Shown: one piece after another, positions 12,101 to 23,028 of the stretch
Numbering within the stretch: position 1 is the stretch's first letter
How the letters are laid out: each line of letters starts with the position of its first letter
From: Strongyloides papillosus
Taxonomy: Eukaryota; Nematoda; Chromadorea; Rhabditida; Strongyloididae
NCBI GenBank assembly: GCA_005656395.1
Contig: SRSI01000011.1
Coordinates: 228,260-292,259, forward strand
Direction: 5' to 3'
DNA: 64,000 bases
Program-made: the position numbers and the translations under genes
Notes under the pieces: model-generated
The model's database searches: none
Seen by the model: the letters and a program-made list of their open reading frames with translations, nothing else
Told to the model about the DNA's origin: nothing

Positions 12101-14139
12101 AAGTTATTTAAGGTACCTGTTATAATAAGTGTGATGGCATTTATAGTTAATGTTCCGACAATGTTCGAGCTAGAAACATATGATTGTTGGCATGCATCTA
12201 AACATCTTTTACAAAAAACAATAAAAGCAACAAAATTAAGAAGTAGTGTATATTATTCACTTTACTATAGATTAATATTTCGTCTAATTTTTGGTACATT
12301 CGGTCCAAGTGTATTTATTTTTTGTTTAACAGCACTAACGATAAAATCACTGAAAGGAAGTAATCGTACTAGAAGACAATTATTTGAGATGACGGAATCA
12401 ATGATAGATCAATTTAATTCTAAGTAAGTTTTCTTTATTTTTGAAAGAAAAAATTAACACAATTTTAATTAAGAGAAACTATGCAAACAGTAATATCTTT
12501 AGTTTTAATAATTAAATTTCTTTTCTTTCGCTCCTCTCAATTTATATTAGATATTTGGGAGCTAGTAACATTTTTACAATATAATGGACAACCAACATTT
12601 TCAATATTGTTTAATTATTGTAAAGATATATCAAATTTTTTAGTAGCTATAAATAGTGCTACTAATTGTATAATATTTATGAAAGCGTCATATTGGATAG
12701 AAGGAAAACTAGCTAAAAGAGTTTCTATTAAAAGGAAGAATAAACCATGTATCTTTCAAAGTCTTCAACTACAAAATAAAGCTTATATACTAAAAAATAC
12801 ATGGAATGCAATACAAGAAATGAATAATATGAATTTTGGTTTTATCTCATTAAAAGCAATGATTCAAGCTGATCATTCTTTAATAGGAAAGTTAACAAGA
12901 TTAAATGATTATGAAGAAAAAATTGAAGAAAATGAATTTACTCCATTACAAAGTGTTCTGATTACCATACCATCATCTGGTGTTGGTTATAGAAGTTCAA
13001 TACATAATTTTAGTGGAAGAAGACAAAGACATACTTCATCTGATGAAAATAATTTTATTGGATATGAATACGAAGTAAAAAATGCAATTTCAATGGAAGA
13101 AATAACAAAGTCATCTATTTATCAGAATGTTGCTATTTCAATTAGTGATATGCTTGAAACTGTTCTAAATATGTTAGTAGAAAGAAAGAATGAGAATGAA
13201 ATTAAGATGTATATAAGAAGAGTTGGATTTATTCATTACATAAGGGGTATAACTTTCAGTAATACAGCATGGAAAGCTTTTAAAGAAAGTACACTTAAAC
13301 TAGTTAACTTATGTGCATTCTCATCTGAATCTGTAAGCTTATCTTCTATCTATCTATTATTTATTTTACAAAAAAAATTATTAAAAAATTATATATTATT
13401 TTTTTAGGAACGTCACCAAACAGTTGATGCATGGGTAACTTTCATATGTTTAATAATTGTAGAAATGAAAATGGGTCAATGGGAGTCTGGAATTAATGTA
13501 TGAATGAGAAAAGAGAAGATCTATAAAGTTTATCTACGGGTGTTTATATATAATATATTAAAAATATGTATACATATAATAAATTTTGTGTTTTTATAAA
13601 CTTACTTGATATCTATTTATTAAACTCTGAAATTTTATTGTTCTTTTACTTTGTATTTGAGCAGCTACCCCATAAGGTATGACAACTGTTGACCTAGAGT
13701 CAGGTACACGTTGGAAGTGTAATAAACTTTCTCGATTCAAATAATCTTTATGATATTCTCGTTCTTTAATTTTCCAATGTATTTGATCATAAAAATTTGG
13801 CCTATCACGAGAAGAAATATTAAAATTTCTTTGTTGTGGAATATTATTTTTTTGACATTGCCATCTCCCTTTTTTTCCAATTTTTACATTATCACCAATA
13901 TATAAAACACCATTATCTGGTAAAACAATAGACGATGCTTTAAAATGTTGATTAATAGATATAATATTGGTTTTGTTTTTTTCAAATAATATAATGTCAT
14001 TTTCACATGGGACTTTGTAATTTTTCCATCCTAATTCTGATTCAAAATCATTTGAGAATATTAATTCATAAACATAAGATGATGAAATTCTAATAATTAA
14101 TAGATTGGCAATTAGTAAAAATAATGGTAAATTTTTCAT
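6178..14139 (-). CDS. Amnionless homologue, split by a 6.5-kb intron
   Basis: Amnionless is the membrane partner of cubilin in endocytic protein uptake (vitamin B12-intrinsic factor in mammals, nephrocytes in insects). Three exons: 14139-13606, 7139-6433 and 6298-6178. Together they encode 453 aa, essentially the length of mammalian AMN. Residues 1-20 look like a signal peptide. The N-terminal part follows the family pattern (NDFESELGW, VPCENDI, then a second half ending in VPDSRSTVVIP). Exon 2 holds the cysteine-rich motif CWNPINVEGHCCKLCG. A transmembrane helix lies at about 383-403. The cytoplasmic tail of about 50 residues has no FxNPxF endocytic motif, unlike mammals. Splice signals are CAA|GTAAGT to TTATAG|GAA (phase 0) and AAG|GTAACT to TTTTAG|GTA. 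The first intron (13605-7140) contains a complete opposite-strand gene. Joining across that intron is inference, but the frame and family match are good. Confidence 0.85.
7140..11520. other. Non-coding part of the large amnionless intron
   Basis: About 4.4 kb of AT-rich DNA between amnionless exon 2 and the start of the nested receptor gene on the other strand. I see no exon of either gene here. Low-complexity A/T words dominate. The one GC-richer spot is the 13-bp palindrome at 9514-9526. Around 9540-9720 the word TTGGCAATAATTG recurs in both orientations. The stretch probably holds the promoter of the nested gene. Confidence 0.55.
9514..9526. promoter_or_regulatory. E-box-containing palindrome
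   Basis: GCCACC and GGTGGC flank a single T, making a near-perfect 13-bp palindrome that contains CACCTG, an E-box of the Snail/ZEB type. It is a conspicuous GC-rich word in otherwise A/T-rich intron sequence, about 2 kb upstream of the nested receptor start. A regulatory role is inference from composition alone. Confidence 0.25.
11521..13503 (+). CDS. glb-33: Globin-coupled 7TM receptor (GLB-33-like GPCR-globin fusion)
   Basis: Exons 11521-11594, 11647-12423, 12474-13332 and 13408-13503 give 601 aa. The N-terminal half is a rhodopsin-type 7TM receptor related to nematode FMRFamide receptors: TM1 has GTIGN, TM3 ends in TVQRYIA (a DRY variant), and TM7 has NSATNCIIF in place of NPxxY. The C-terminal half, from about residue 390, reads as a globin. 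Helix A is like WNAIQEMNNMNFG. A candidate proximal heme histidine is His538 in GFIHYIRG, followed by WKAF and a final helix with W and M near the end. C. elegans and Ascaris GLB-33 have this same order, and their globin domain is described as binding heme. Signals are GTAAGT, GTAAGT and GTAAGC donors with TTTTTTAG, TTAAG and TTTTTAG acceptors. The gene lies entirely inside the amnionless intron on the opposite strand. The symbol is given by architecture, not by alignment. Confidence 0.85.
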
Positions 14140-14487
14140 ATTTAAATCAAATGATTAATTATACTATTTCGAAACTGTGCTTCCAATTTCATTTTTCTTC
14201 CTTCACATAAATAGTTTCATATTTCATATAAACAAACTTATGTTTATCTTTAATATATAATTAAATATTTTTTGAAATTATATTTTCGCTTTTCAAACAT
14301 TAAATGTAAAAGTTTATTTTAAAATCTAAGTATAAATTAATCATATAAACTTTTAAATTAATATAATTTCATGATAAAAAAAGACTGAGAAAAAATTAAT
14401 AATTTAATAAAGTTGAAAAAATTTTTTAGTATGATAAAAAGAAGATAATGATATTATACTAATATAATCAATATAGCTATGAATTCT
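14140..14487. other. Spacer between the synaptotagmin-1-like and amnionless genes
   Basis: 348 bp between two minus-strand genes, AT-rich, presumably the amnionless promoter plus the 3' untranslated region of the synaptotagmin. The spacing is longer than the roughly 100 bp usual in nematode operons, so co-transcription is not suggested. Confidence 0.6.
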
Positions 14488-15502
14488 TTAGTCATCATTT
14501 AATGGCATTAACGTATGGAACATTGCAACGCTTCTTCTTGGCGTTTGGAGCATATCTTGCCAATGTTTTAATCCAATTCCAGTTGCACAATTCCCTATAA
14601 TGACTTGTCCTATTGGTTCATTAGATCCTACTCTATCATAGTCAGAGACGGTAATTTGCAAATGCACTCTCTAAAAAACAATTCATAAGTATAATTTTGA
14701 AAATATTTTCGAAAAAAATAGTTGTTACAACAAATATTTAAAAAATACATCAACAATAGTTAATAGATATAAACTTTCCTGCATCTTTTCTGGCGGTATC
14801 TCAAAACTGAAAGACTCATTATAATATGGATTTAAAGTTTTCATTTTTATTGTTGTTTTCTTTTTTTCTAGCCTTTTATTTTGAAGCATAAGATAAATCT
14901 TGACATATGGGTCTGACAAACCCAATACATCCATCTTTTTCAAATTTTTACATTCCATAACAACAACTGATAGTTTATTTTTATTGGGAACATATCTTAA
15001 TGCTAGACAGACTTCACCAAGACGATTTTCTGGTGGTGATTCTATTTCATCAGTTCTTTCGATTGTTGTTGCTAAATCAACTTTTCCTAGAGGCACTGAT
15101 ACTTGTCCAATAGAATCGTGTTTTCCAAAACGATCGAAATCAAGAATATTTAAAATTAATGTTTGTCCGCTACACTCATTATATGGAATCTATAAAACAA
15201 AACTTTAAAAAAACATTTAAAATTTCAAATATTACTTTGAAAGTAAAAGATTCATTAAAAACAGGATTTAAAGATTTCCGTTGAATTTTTGTTTGAAATT
15301 TTTTCTTCTTATCAGGCATTAAAAACAACTTGACATAAGGATCACTAGTTCCACCTAAATCCATTGCAGGCAATTGTTCAGCGGAAATAATTGTAACTGT
15401 CAAAGCATTTTTATCAAAATCATAGTCTAATTTATAAGTTAATCTTCCTAAGAACTTCTTTTCTTTTTCCTCATCTTTCTTCTTTTGTGAAGATGATAGC
15501 AT
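14488..15502 (-). CDS. Synaptotagmin-1-like C2A-C2B protein without visible transmembrane exon
   Basis: Exons 15502-15236, 15189-14775 and about 14666-14488 give 286 aa. After a Lys/Glu-rich start comes C2A ([31 protein letters not shown]) with all five calcium aspartates. C2B follows ([10 protein letters not shown], polybasic [21 protein letters not shown]), in which the fifth acidic ligand is Glu instead of Asp. The end [19 protein letters not shown] matches the Syt1 C-terminus. Syt1 senses calcium on synaptic vesicles, normally through an N-terminal membrane anchor. Here an in-frame stop lies 12 bases upstream of the ATG, and no anchor-coding exon is evident in the 3.4 kb upstream. The last junction is uncertain. 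The best-length joint uses A|GTTTAT and TTTTTTAGAGAG|TG, but unspliced exon 2 also reads on into a plausible beta strand ([10 protein letters not shown]). The product may be a soluble paralogue or an incomplete model. Confidence 0.82.
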
Positions 15503-18500
15503 GTTTATACAATATTATATCTTAAGTAGTTTTTTGACAATAATTTTTATAAGATGAGAAATTTTCTTATTTAAGCAAGTGATAGTAGTATTATGTTTAC
15601 TCCCTATAAATATAACATTTTGAAAAATAATTTATAAAAAAAGCATTAAAAAATTCCTTAATTGCATATAACAAAGATTATATCACATATAGTAGAAATT
15701 TTATACAATAATTATATCATTAAAATGAATCTTGACTGGTAAAATGCTTTTAAAAGATAAATATTCATTGGCAAAAAAAGATAGATAATAAATTCTATAC
15801 TATCCAATAAGAATACATTTTATAATAAAAAAAGAATATCTTTAAAATACATATGTCTATTTTTTCAAAGTATATGACAACATATCCATTTATAATGAAT
15901 TGAAAGGTCCTTAAAAAAAACTTCTGAACAAGAATTAGTTTAAAAAACTCAATTAGAAATAATATTTTAATGTATAACGAAATGAATATTTAAATATGAC
16001 TTAACACTTACTTAAAAGAAAGGCAAATAGTTCTACCAAAAAATGCCATCACAATTGAAGTGAAAATAATTTTATTAATATAAATAAGGATAAAATATAT
16101 AAAGATAAAGTTATGCAAAAAGCTTCCGCCACAAGATAAAAATTAAAACTTGACAAAGTAGATTTTTAATGTTCATGGAAAATTAAAATAGATAAGCATA
16201 AATTTCTGACTAACAATAATCATTTTTAGATTAAAAATTTTCTACATTTTTTTCATTTATAAGTGTACATAAAGCATAAATAAAAAATAAATAATTATCT
16301 GAATGTGTTACAATAATATTATATGTTTAAAAACAAATTTATTTATTTGTTTAATTTTAAAACATAAATTAAATATATTAAAATCATTAATGAAATTGCA
16401 TTAAAATGGCTATTGAGAAATGTTTAAATATTAGTTGTTCTTATTTTTTAATAAGTATAAAATATAACCTTAAGAAGGAGGATACATATTTGGAATACTT
16501 TAATGGGGAATGAAAAGGAGAGGGGGAATTATTTATCTCGCGCAAGAAATTGTGGACTACCCTTATCAAAACAGTATGTCTGGAAAAAGAAGAATTGAGT
16601 ATATATACATTTATATAACATAGTTAGATATATGTTAGCATTAAATAATATTGGAAATGATAACTTTCCTTATTTTCATAAAACAGTACAATATTGTATG
16701 TATTAAGAAGAAGAGAATAAAGCAACTATTTTAAGATGGGGTTTTTGTTGTGATGATTGTGAATAGGAGTAAATTATCAATAAGAATACTAAAATTTTCA
16801 AATATACATAAATTATATAATAGAATGCCACTGAAAACTCATTGTTATTTCTAAATATCAATGGGTAAAGTGTAATTAATATAATACAATTTTGAATCTA
16901 AAAATATATTTCACAAGAAAAATGTATTTTTTTAGATAAAAAATTGCTAATTTAGATAATTACATGGTATTTTTATACTAACAACAACAAACAAGAAATT
17001 ATTTCTTTCAAAGGTTTAATTTAAAATAAGGAAAATTTTTAGTTATATTTACTAAGTATTACTAAAGTGTTTTATCTAATTCATAAATTATTACTTTAAA
17101 GAGAATAATTATTTTGAAATAAAAAAAAATAAATTACCTAAAGAATCTTAAATTATTTGAAGAATGCTTGTAAAAGACAAAAACAACAAAAAAATGTAAC
17201 AAATTTAATCTTATTCATAAACAAACATACAAAATAAGCATACATTCATTTTGGCATCAAAAGCAGGAGTACATAGTTTTAATACATGTTATGGGTATTA
17301 TGTATGCTAAAAACATTTGAAGATGAAACAAAATTGGTTAAAATATATAATATATTCAGTTATAGTAATGCAGTCATAATTTCAATATGTGAAAAATAAA
17401 TACAAAGAAGGTATGTCTAAGTAAAGAATTAAGGAGAGGAAATATTAAACAATATATACTGAAGTTTGATATTTATTTGTGTACCTCTTATTATATATCT
17501 TAATGTCGACTATATATTGATGTCTTTGACAAAAAAAACATTTTGTTTTTACTCGAAGAAGGTTAAATGAAACTGAAACATACTTTTACAAAGGGCATTG
17601 TCAAGAAGTATCCTAAGATTGTCGATTCAATTTTTAGATAAAAGACTTTTTATTCTTTCTTCGATTCCGGTTGGAAGTTCATGAAAGGACTATCGTTTAG
17701 TGTATTGAAATAAATACACATACATTTACTAAATGGGGTAAAAAATCATTTATAAAAACATATAAATATTATAAAGTAATATTTTTAAAGAATAAGTAAA
17801 TTTTTTGAAAAAATAAACGAAATATTTTATAAAATAAATATATAGCAACAATTTTTATTATAACATTTTTATCTATAAAAACAACCTTTAATGGCATTGT
17901 GAATATTGTATTTTACTTGCTTCCTATAAAATAATATATTTTTAATTTTTAATGAAGTCTCTAACAATATCATTTAAGAATAATATTTTATTTAAAAAAA
18001 AAAAACATTTTTTGTTACTTAAAATAGTCTGAATTAATCAGTTCCAGGAAAAATAAAGATAAAACAATTAATCACTTAACATTACAATAAAATTAAAAAA
18101 AATAGCGTTTGTTATTTATATATACAGATTTATTTTCGAAAATAAAAAAAATATATTTTAAGTAAAAGTTAATTAGATTAATACAAACGTATTGAAATTA
18201 ATTATAACACATGATAGAAGGCAAACAATATTACGATAATGTTTTTAATGCTTTTTTCAATTATTATAAAGAAATAACACTTTATTATGAATGATATTAA
18301 AAAGTGCAAATAAAATTTTCAGAATTCCCTAAAAACCATTACAATTGTCAAGGTTTGAGGGAAAGGGATTAAAAATCTTTTATTAAACTCTTATTTGGTA
18401 CAATTTTGTTACCAAAACATAATTTTTTGCTTTTTATTGAATTTATTATTCTTATAATAGTCGTTTTTTTATAAGATATAAGAATAATAAAAACTTTCAT

Positions 18501-18982
18501 TTACTATATGAAACAAGAATTTCTTTAATATAAATATTGTTCATATTAATAATGAGTGACAGCTTACTCAACGAGCTAATTTTTTATATTAAATACTCAT
18601 GTCAAACTAAATAGTAAAATTTTAAAAACTAAAGCTGCAATTTCAATAAAACAGAAGAATTTTTTTATTATAAGAAAAATTGATTCACTTACTTGAAGTA
18701 TTTATCTAATATAGTGAAGATATTTTAATTATAATTTGTTAAATGATAGGTTTCTAAATAAGTGGAAAGGATTATTGTTTTCCGTTATTTTTTATAGAGG
18801 ACAATAAAATACATCTTAAGCGTATAATTAGGATTAAAATTATTATTTCTAATATAAAAAAATCTATTATTTTTACTTTTATATGTCATAAATTAATATA
18901 AATTACTTTTTTGAAGTAAAATATTAAAAAAAAATATACTATAAACGAAATAGAATTAAAGAAAAGTATTGAAAATTTATTT
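15503..18982. other. AT-rich intergenic region
   Basis: 3.5 kb between two minus-strand genes with no supported coding sequence. Two stretches are less AT-rich. Around 16480-16580 there is a TTTTTCCAG acceptor-like signal on the minus strand, followed by a frame of only about 16 codons. Around 17570-17710 nothing codes. A missing 5' exon of the synaptotagmin could lie here, but I could not find one encoding a membrane segment. Confidence 0.5.
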
Positions 18983-20379
18983 TTAATATAAAATAATGTT
19001 ATTAAGATTCGTTTCTTTGTTTTTATTATTTGCAAGATTAGTTTTTGTCCACTCTTCTGGTTCTGTTTTCATAACTATAAGAAATCCAATGTTTGACACT
19101 ATTGTTAAAATTCCAATTATTGAAAACAAAGTTTTCCACTAAAAACATTTAATGAGATTCTAAAAATAATTAATTTTAAAATTACCCCTTCAATTTCAAA
19201 ATTCGGCATTACTAGATTAACTAATAATGGTACAATAAGCAGAGCAATACTATTAGCAATAGAAGCAATTGACATTAAAAAGTGAAAATGTTGTTGTGAA
19301 ACAAGAAGACATGTTTTAGATATTACCACAGAAGCTGATGCAGCTAACATAATTTCTATTGAATATGAGATAACATCAAGAAAACGGTATTGTGTGGCAA
19401 AAAGACCTAATATTATGAATGTGATACCCGTTGTTATTTGACTGGTACTTTGTAGAATTCTTAACACAATTGATAAACTACAAAATCTTTCTTTATCACT
19501 TAAATATCCATACAAAACTTTTACTAATATTCCAAAAGAATAGGGAAATGATGTAATTATTCCTGTTTTTGCAACATCATAATTCAAGATCAAATTCATA
19601 TATATTGCTGCATATTGCATCCACAAATGCATATTTAGAAAGTATATAAAATATGTTATATTTCCTAGAGTTAGTGTTGGATTAAGAAATACTTTCTTAT
19701 ATGGTACAGGTTCTTTAGAATGACCTCTTCTTTCTGATCCTTCTTTTTTATGTTTAATATATTTTTCCTCTTCTGTTGATACATATTTTGAATCTTCTGG
19801 ATGATCACTATAAAATACATAATAAACGATAAATATACATAAAGATATTAGTGAATGAACGTAAAAAATGCTACTACTACCAAAATTATTTGAACAAAGT
19901 CGTGAAGATAAATACATTGTTATTAATGGTGCTACTTGGGCACTTGTTTTTAATATTGCCAAATAAATACCACTTTCAGGTAATGGAGCCCATGAAAACG
20001 TCATTGCTCCCATTCCTGGTAATGAAACAGCCCAAGAAATTCCTTGAAAAAATCTTATTAATAGCGTAAAAAAGTAGTTTATTGTAAGGGCTATTGGAGT
20101 TAATCCAGTTGAAATTAGAGATATTCCTAAATAAATACAAAAGGTATTTTTTGCCCCAATATTTAAAAATAAATATTGAACTGTTAGAGTTTCAACTATA
20201 TTACCAATTGCTACAATTGAAAAAAGAAAATTCATTTCGGAGGGTTTGTAGTTGATAAGAGAAGTTTTATTTTCATTGGCATCGCAAACAACAGCAAAAT
20301 TTAAGGTAAGAATATTTGATATAAAGCAGCAATATGAAAATAATCCCAATATTAAAATTACATAACGGAAACGGTTCAT
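18983..20379 (-). CDS. MFS anion transporter, SLC17-like, copy 1
   Basis: Exons 20379-19186 and 19138-18983 give 449 aa with about twelve hydrophobic segments. The pattern is that of the SLC17 organic anion/phosphate family, strongly expanded in nematodes: RFFQGISWA, then FSWAPLPESGIY, then TSAQVAPLITMYLSSRLC, a central charged loop near DHPEDSKYVSTEEEKYI, and a second half of six helices. Substrate cannot be told from sequence. The start chosen is the ATG at 20379, which opens MNRFRYVIL; an in-frame TTG upstream is not needed. Intron: GGG|GTAAT to TTTTTAG|TGG. Compared with its neighbour at 24451-25844 it carries Glu in place of a Gly in the second helix (IVETLT against IVGTLT), which may affect packing. 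It is one half of a recent tandem pair. Confidence 0.88.
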
Positions 20380-21365
20380 TTTGAGCAATATATAAGGTGA
20401 TTTAAGGGTATAGTACAAATTTATACTATTGTTATAATGTATTTCAAGAAGATAAATTTGAAAGTAATATCATTTTCAACTTTTAATCTTGTAAAGATAA
20501 AGAAAAATTGTATTTTTACTAAGTTATGATAATTTTTTTATGATAACAATAGTATTAAACTTAATGTTCATTTGCAAAACATATTTTGTGAAGTGTGATT
20601 TCCGATAAATAAACTTAACAAAACTATTTTCAATATTTTTATTATTCTTTTAATAATTTTTCCCTTAAAATTTGTATAAAATTAAATACTGGATCATTTT
20701 TTGTGAACTGAAACATTTAATAACAATTTATTTTATTTCATAATTCTAGATAAGAGTAGTGTTTATCAATCTAATTACAAAATAAAATGACCTTTTAAAC
20801 CTCTTTTAATTCTCACATATATAAACGTTAAAAATAGCGTTTTATATAAAATTTTATCTTATTATATTTTTGCATTAAGTTACTTAATTTTTAAAAATAA
20901 TTATATTATAAGGATATTAATAACAAACAAAAGTATTATACAAGTTTAAATCGAATTGTGTAACAAAACTATCATTTGTAATTGTAACATTCGTATATTT
21001 AATTTCAAATTGTTAAACATATTAACTTTATCTAGAATATTTAAAATAATTGATAAATAATATCTAATTTACTTTTTGTTGAATACTCATTATAACAACA
21101 TACTTTTAATAGCAAAAGTTTTATTTTACTTTAAAAATGAACAATTTGTTTGAAATTAGTTAGGTTAAATTTTTTTTGTATATTAAAAAAATTAACATCT
21201 TTTATTAATCTTTATAAAACAAAAAAATTTAATAAAAAAAACAGATGAAGACATCAACATTTAAAAGAAAAGTATAATTTCAGGTTTTAAATGATTCATG
21301 AATATTATATTCAGTTCTCATTTATGAAATTAAAATTTCTAATAATTAAATACGTTTTTCAAGAT
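20380..21365. other. Upstream region of MFS copy 1
   Basis: About 1 kb, AT-rich, between the transporter start and the 3' end of the sulfotransferase pseudogene. Its first half is alignable with 25845-26480, upstream of the second transporter, so promoter sequence was duplicated too. No coding signal. Confidence 0.6.
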
Positions 21366-23028
21366 TTATAATTTATTAGTACTATCAATGGGAAATTTAT
21401 ATCCAAATTCAATAAAATCGTCATAATAGATAATATAAAGAAGTTTCAAAAGGTATGGGTTATTAAATAAAGTTTTTCTTTGTTTCTCAAGAATAGTTGT
21501 TCCATTTGTCGAATGAAAACTTTTTGAATGATTAAGTTCCCATTTTATATATTCTATTTTATTCTCTGGTACATTTCGTGACCGTAAAATGTCAATTAAT
21601 TGTGAATAAAATTTTATTTTGTTCATAGATTCATAGTTTACTTTTATATAGTGCTTTTTATGTTTATTATATTGACATAGCCTAAAAAATACTTCATACT
21701 TGTAATGTTGAAACTAACCATGTTTGAGGGAAAAAGTGATATTTAACCCTTTCAGCCCCAAACTTGTAAGAAACATAAATTTGTCAATTTTTAAGATAAT
21801 GAAATGATTTTATACTCATTCGATAGAGAAGGGTTGGCGAAATAATCCTATCTAAAATTGAATATGGTGCTACTTGATATTAAAGTACAGTAGTTATTTA
21901 AAGTTGAGGTAAAATGATTAATATAGTAAAAATTTTAGAATAAAAAATTTATAAAATAAATACACATATAGTTAGATAATAAAACAGTAAAAGAAACGTT
22001 ATTATAGTAACTTTTGAGTTTTATAAGGATAAGTATTCAATTCTTGCAATATTCTATTCTTAGACATTTTTATAAGCAATAATATATTTTACAATAAATG
22101 ATTTATATAAAAACTTTTTTTAGATATATGCATAATAAAGCTTAGTATTGCAAAAGTTTACCAAAAACGATAAAAATATTTTAGACTTTCTTATGATATT
22201 TAGTAGATATAGATAAAAGATCTAATTCTTACAATAGAATTAACTTTTTTTTTACTTACTAAATGTATATAACTATGCTAATTTTGATGCTATTATTCGA
22301 TAGATAGATTTTATTTTATTGGAATTTTAAATATTTTATTCGATTTCGCCAACCTTTTTTTACTATATACGTTTTTAAAAAGTAATATTTTAATTAGAAT
22401 TTATGTTGTTACATTTAATTCAAGTTTGGGGCTGAAAGGGTTAATATGAAATATTGTTTCACGTTCCATTATGAGAATAGGTTTTCAAGGTTTCGTATAA
22501 ATTCTTAACAACACATTCCATATTGCCTTTACAATAATAACATGATCTTAAAGAAGAAATTTGATTCATTGTTACAACGCATAAATGAGTAAAAGCACTG
22601 AGAAATCTTTCAATAGGATTTCTAATAATAATAAAATGTTTCCAATTCTTTTTAAAAAGTTTGAATATTTTTATATTAGATTTATTAGAATTTTGACCTA
22701 TATTTCTGAAAAGAAGTTCTTTACGACAGATTCTTTTATCCCAATAATCTTCGTTGAGATGTTTATGTTTTGATAGAAATAATTTATCGTTAAATAGATA
22801 ACAAAATATAGCTCCAATCATTGAACTGAAATTTTTACCAATAATGCATACATTAAGTTTGTATTTTTTAAGCACAAAGAAGTAGTTCTTTCTGGTTTGA
22901 GAATGTGGTAAACATTGATCTTATTTCATTACACTTGAACAAGGAGTATTCCTTTTTGAAGTTAATACAACATCAGATAAGTTAATACATGGAAGAACAA
23001 GAAGTACTAAATAATACAGTAACTTCAT
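21366..23028 (-). pseudogene. Carbohydrate sulfotransferase pseudogene (copy A), interrupted by a MITE
   Basis: Homologue of the intact copies nearby. Exon 1 runs 23028-21719 with the transposon at 22440-21747 removed; exon 2 is 21681-21366. Lesions seen: a TAA at codon 36 (22923-22921); a one-base insertion near 22467, just after the Asn-Gly-Thr site, that brings a TGA into frame; and the insertion of a 694-bp element at a TTAA in exon 1. The remainder is well preserved: the GKNFSSMI phosphosulfate-binding region, RNPIERFLSAF, the split tryptophan codon at TG|GTTAGT to TTTTTTAG|G, and an open exon 2 of the same length (316 nt) as its relatives. The good preservation suggests recent loss. Intact family members would transfer sulfate from PAPS to a glycan in the Golgi. 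Confidence 0.9.
21747..22440. mobile_element. piggyBac-type MITE, copy 1
   Basis: 694 bp with perfect 20-bp terminal inverted repeats beginning CCCTTTCAGCCCC and flanked by TTAA on both sides (21743-21746 and 22441-22444). Termini starting CCC with a TTAA target duplication are characteristic of piggyBac elements. No transposase frame is present, so it is non-autonomous. It sits inside exon 1 of sulfotransferase copy A. Removing it together with one TTAA leaves the HIKYHFFPQTW reading seen in related genes. A second, older copy is at 28373-29050. Confidence 0.92.
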
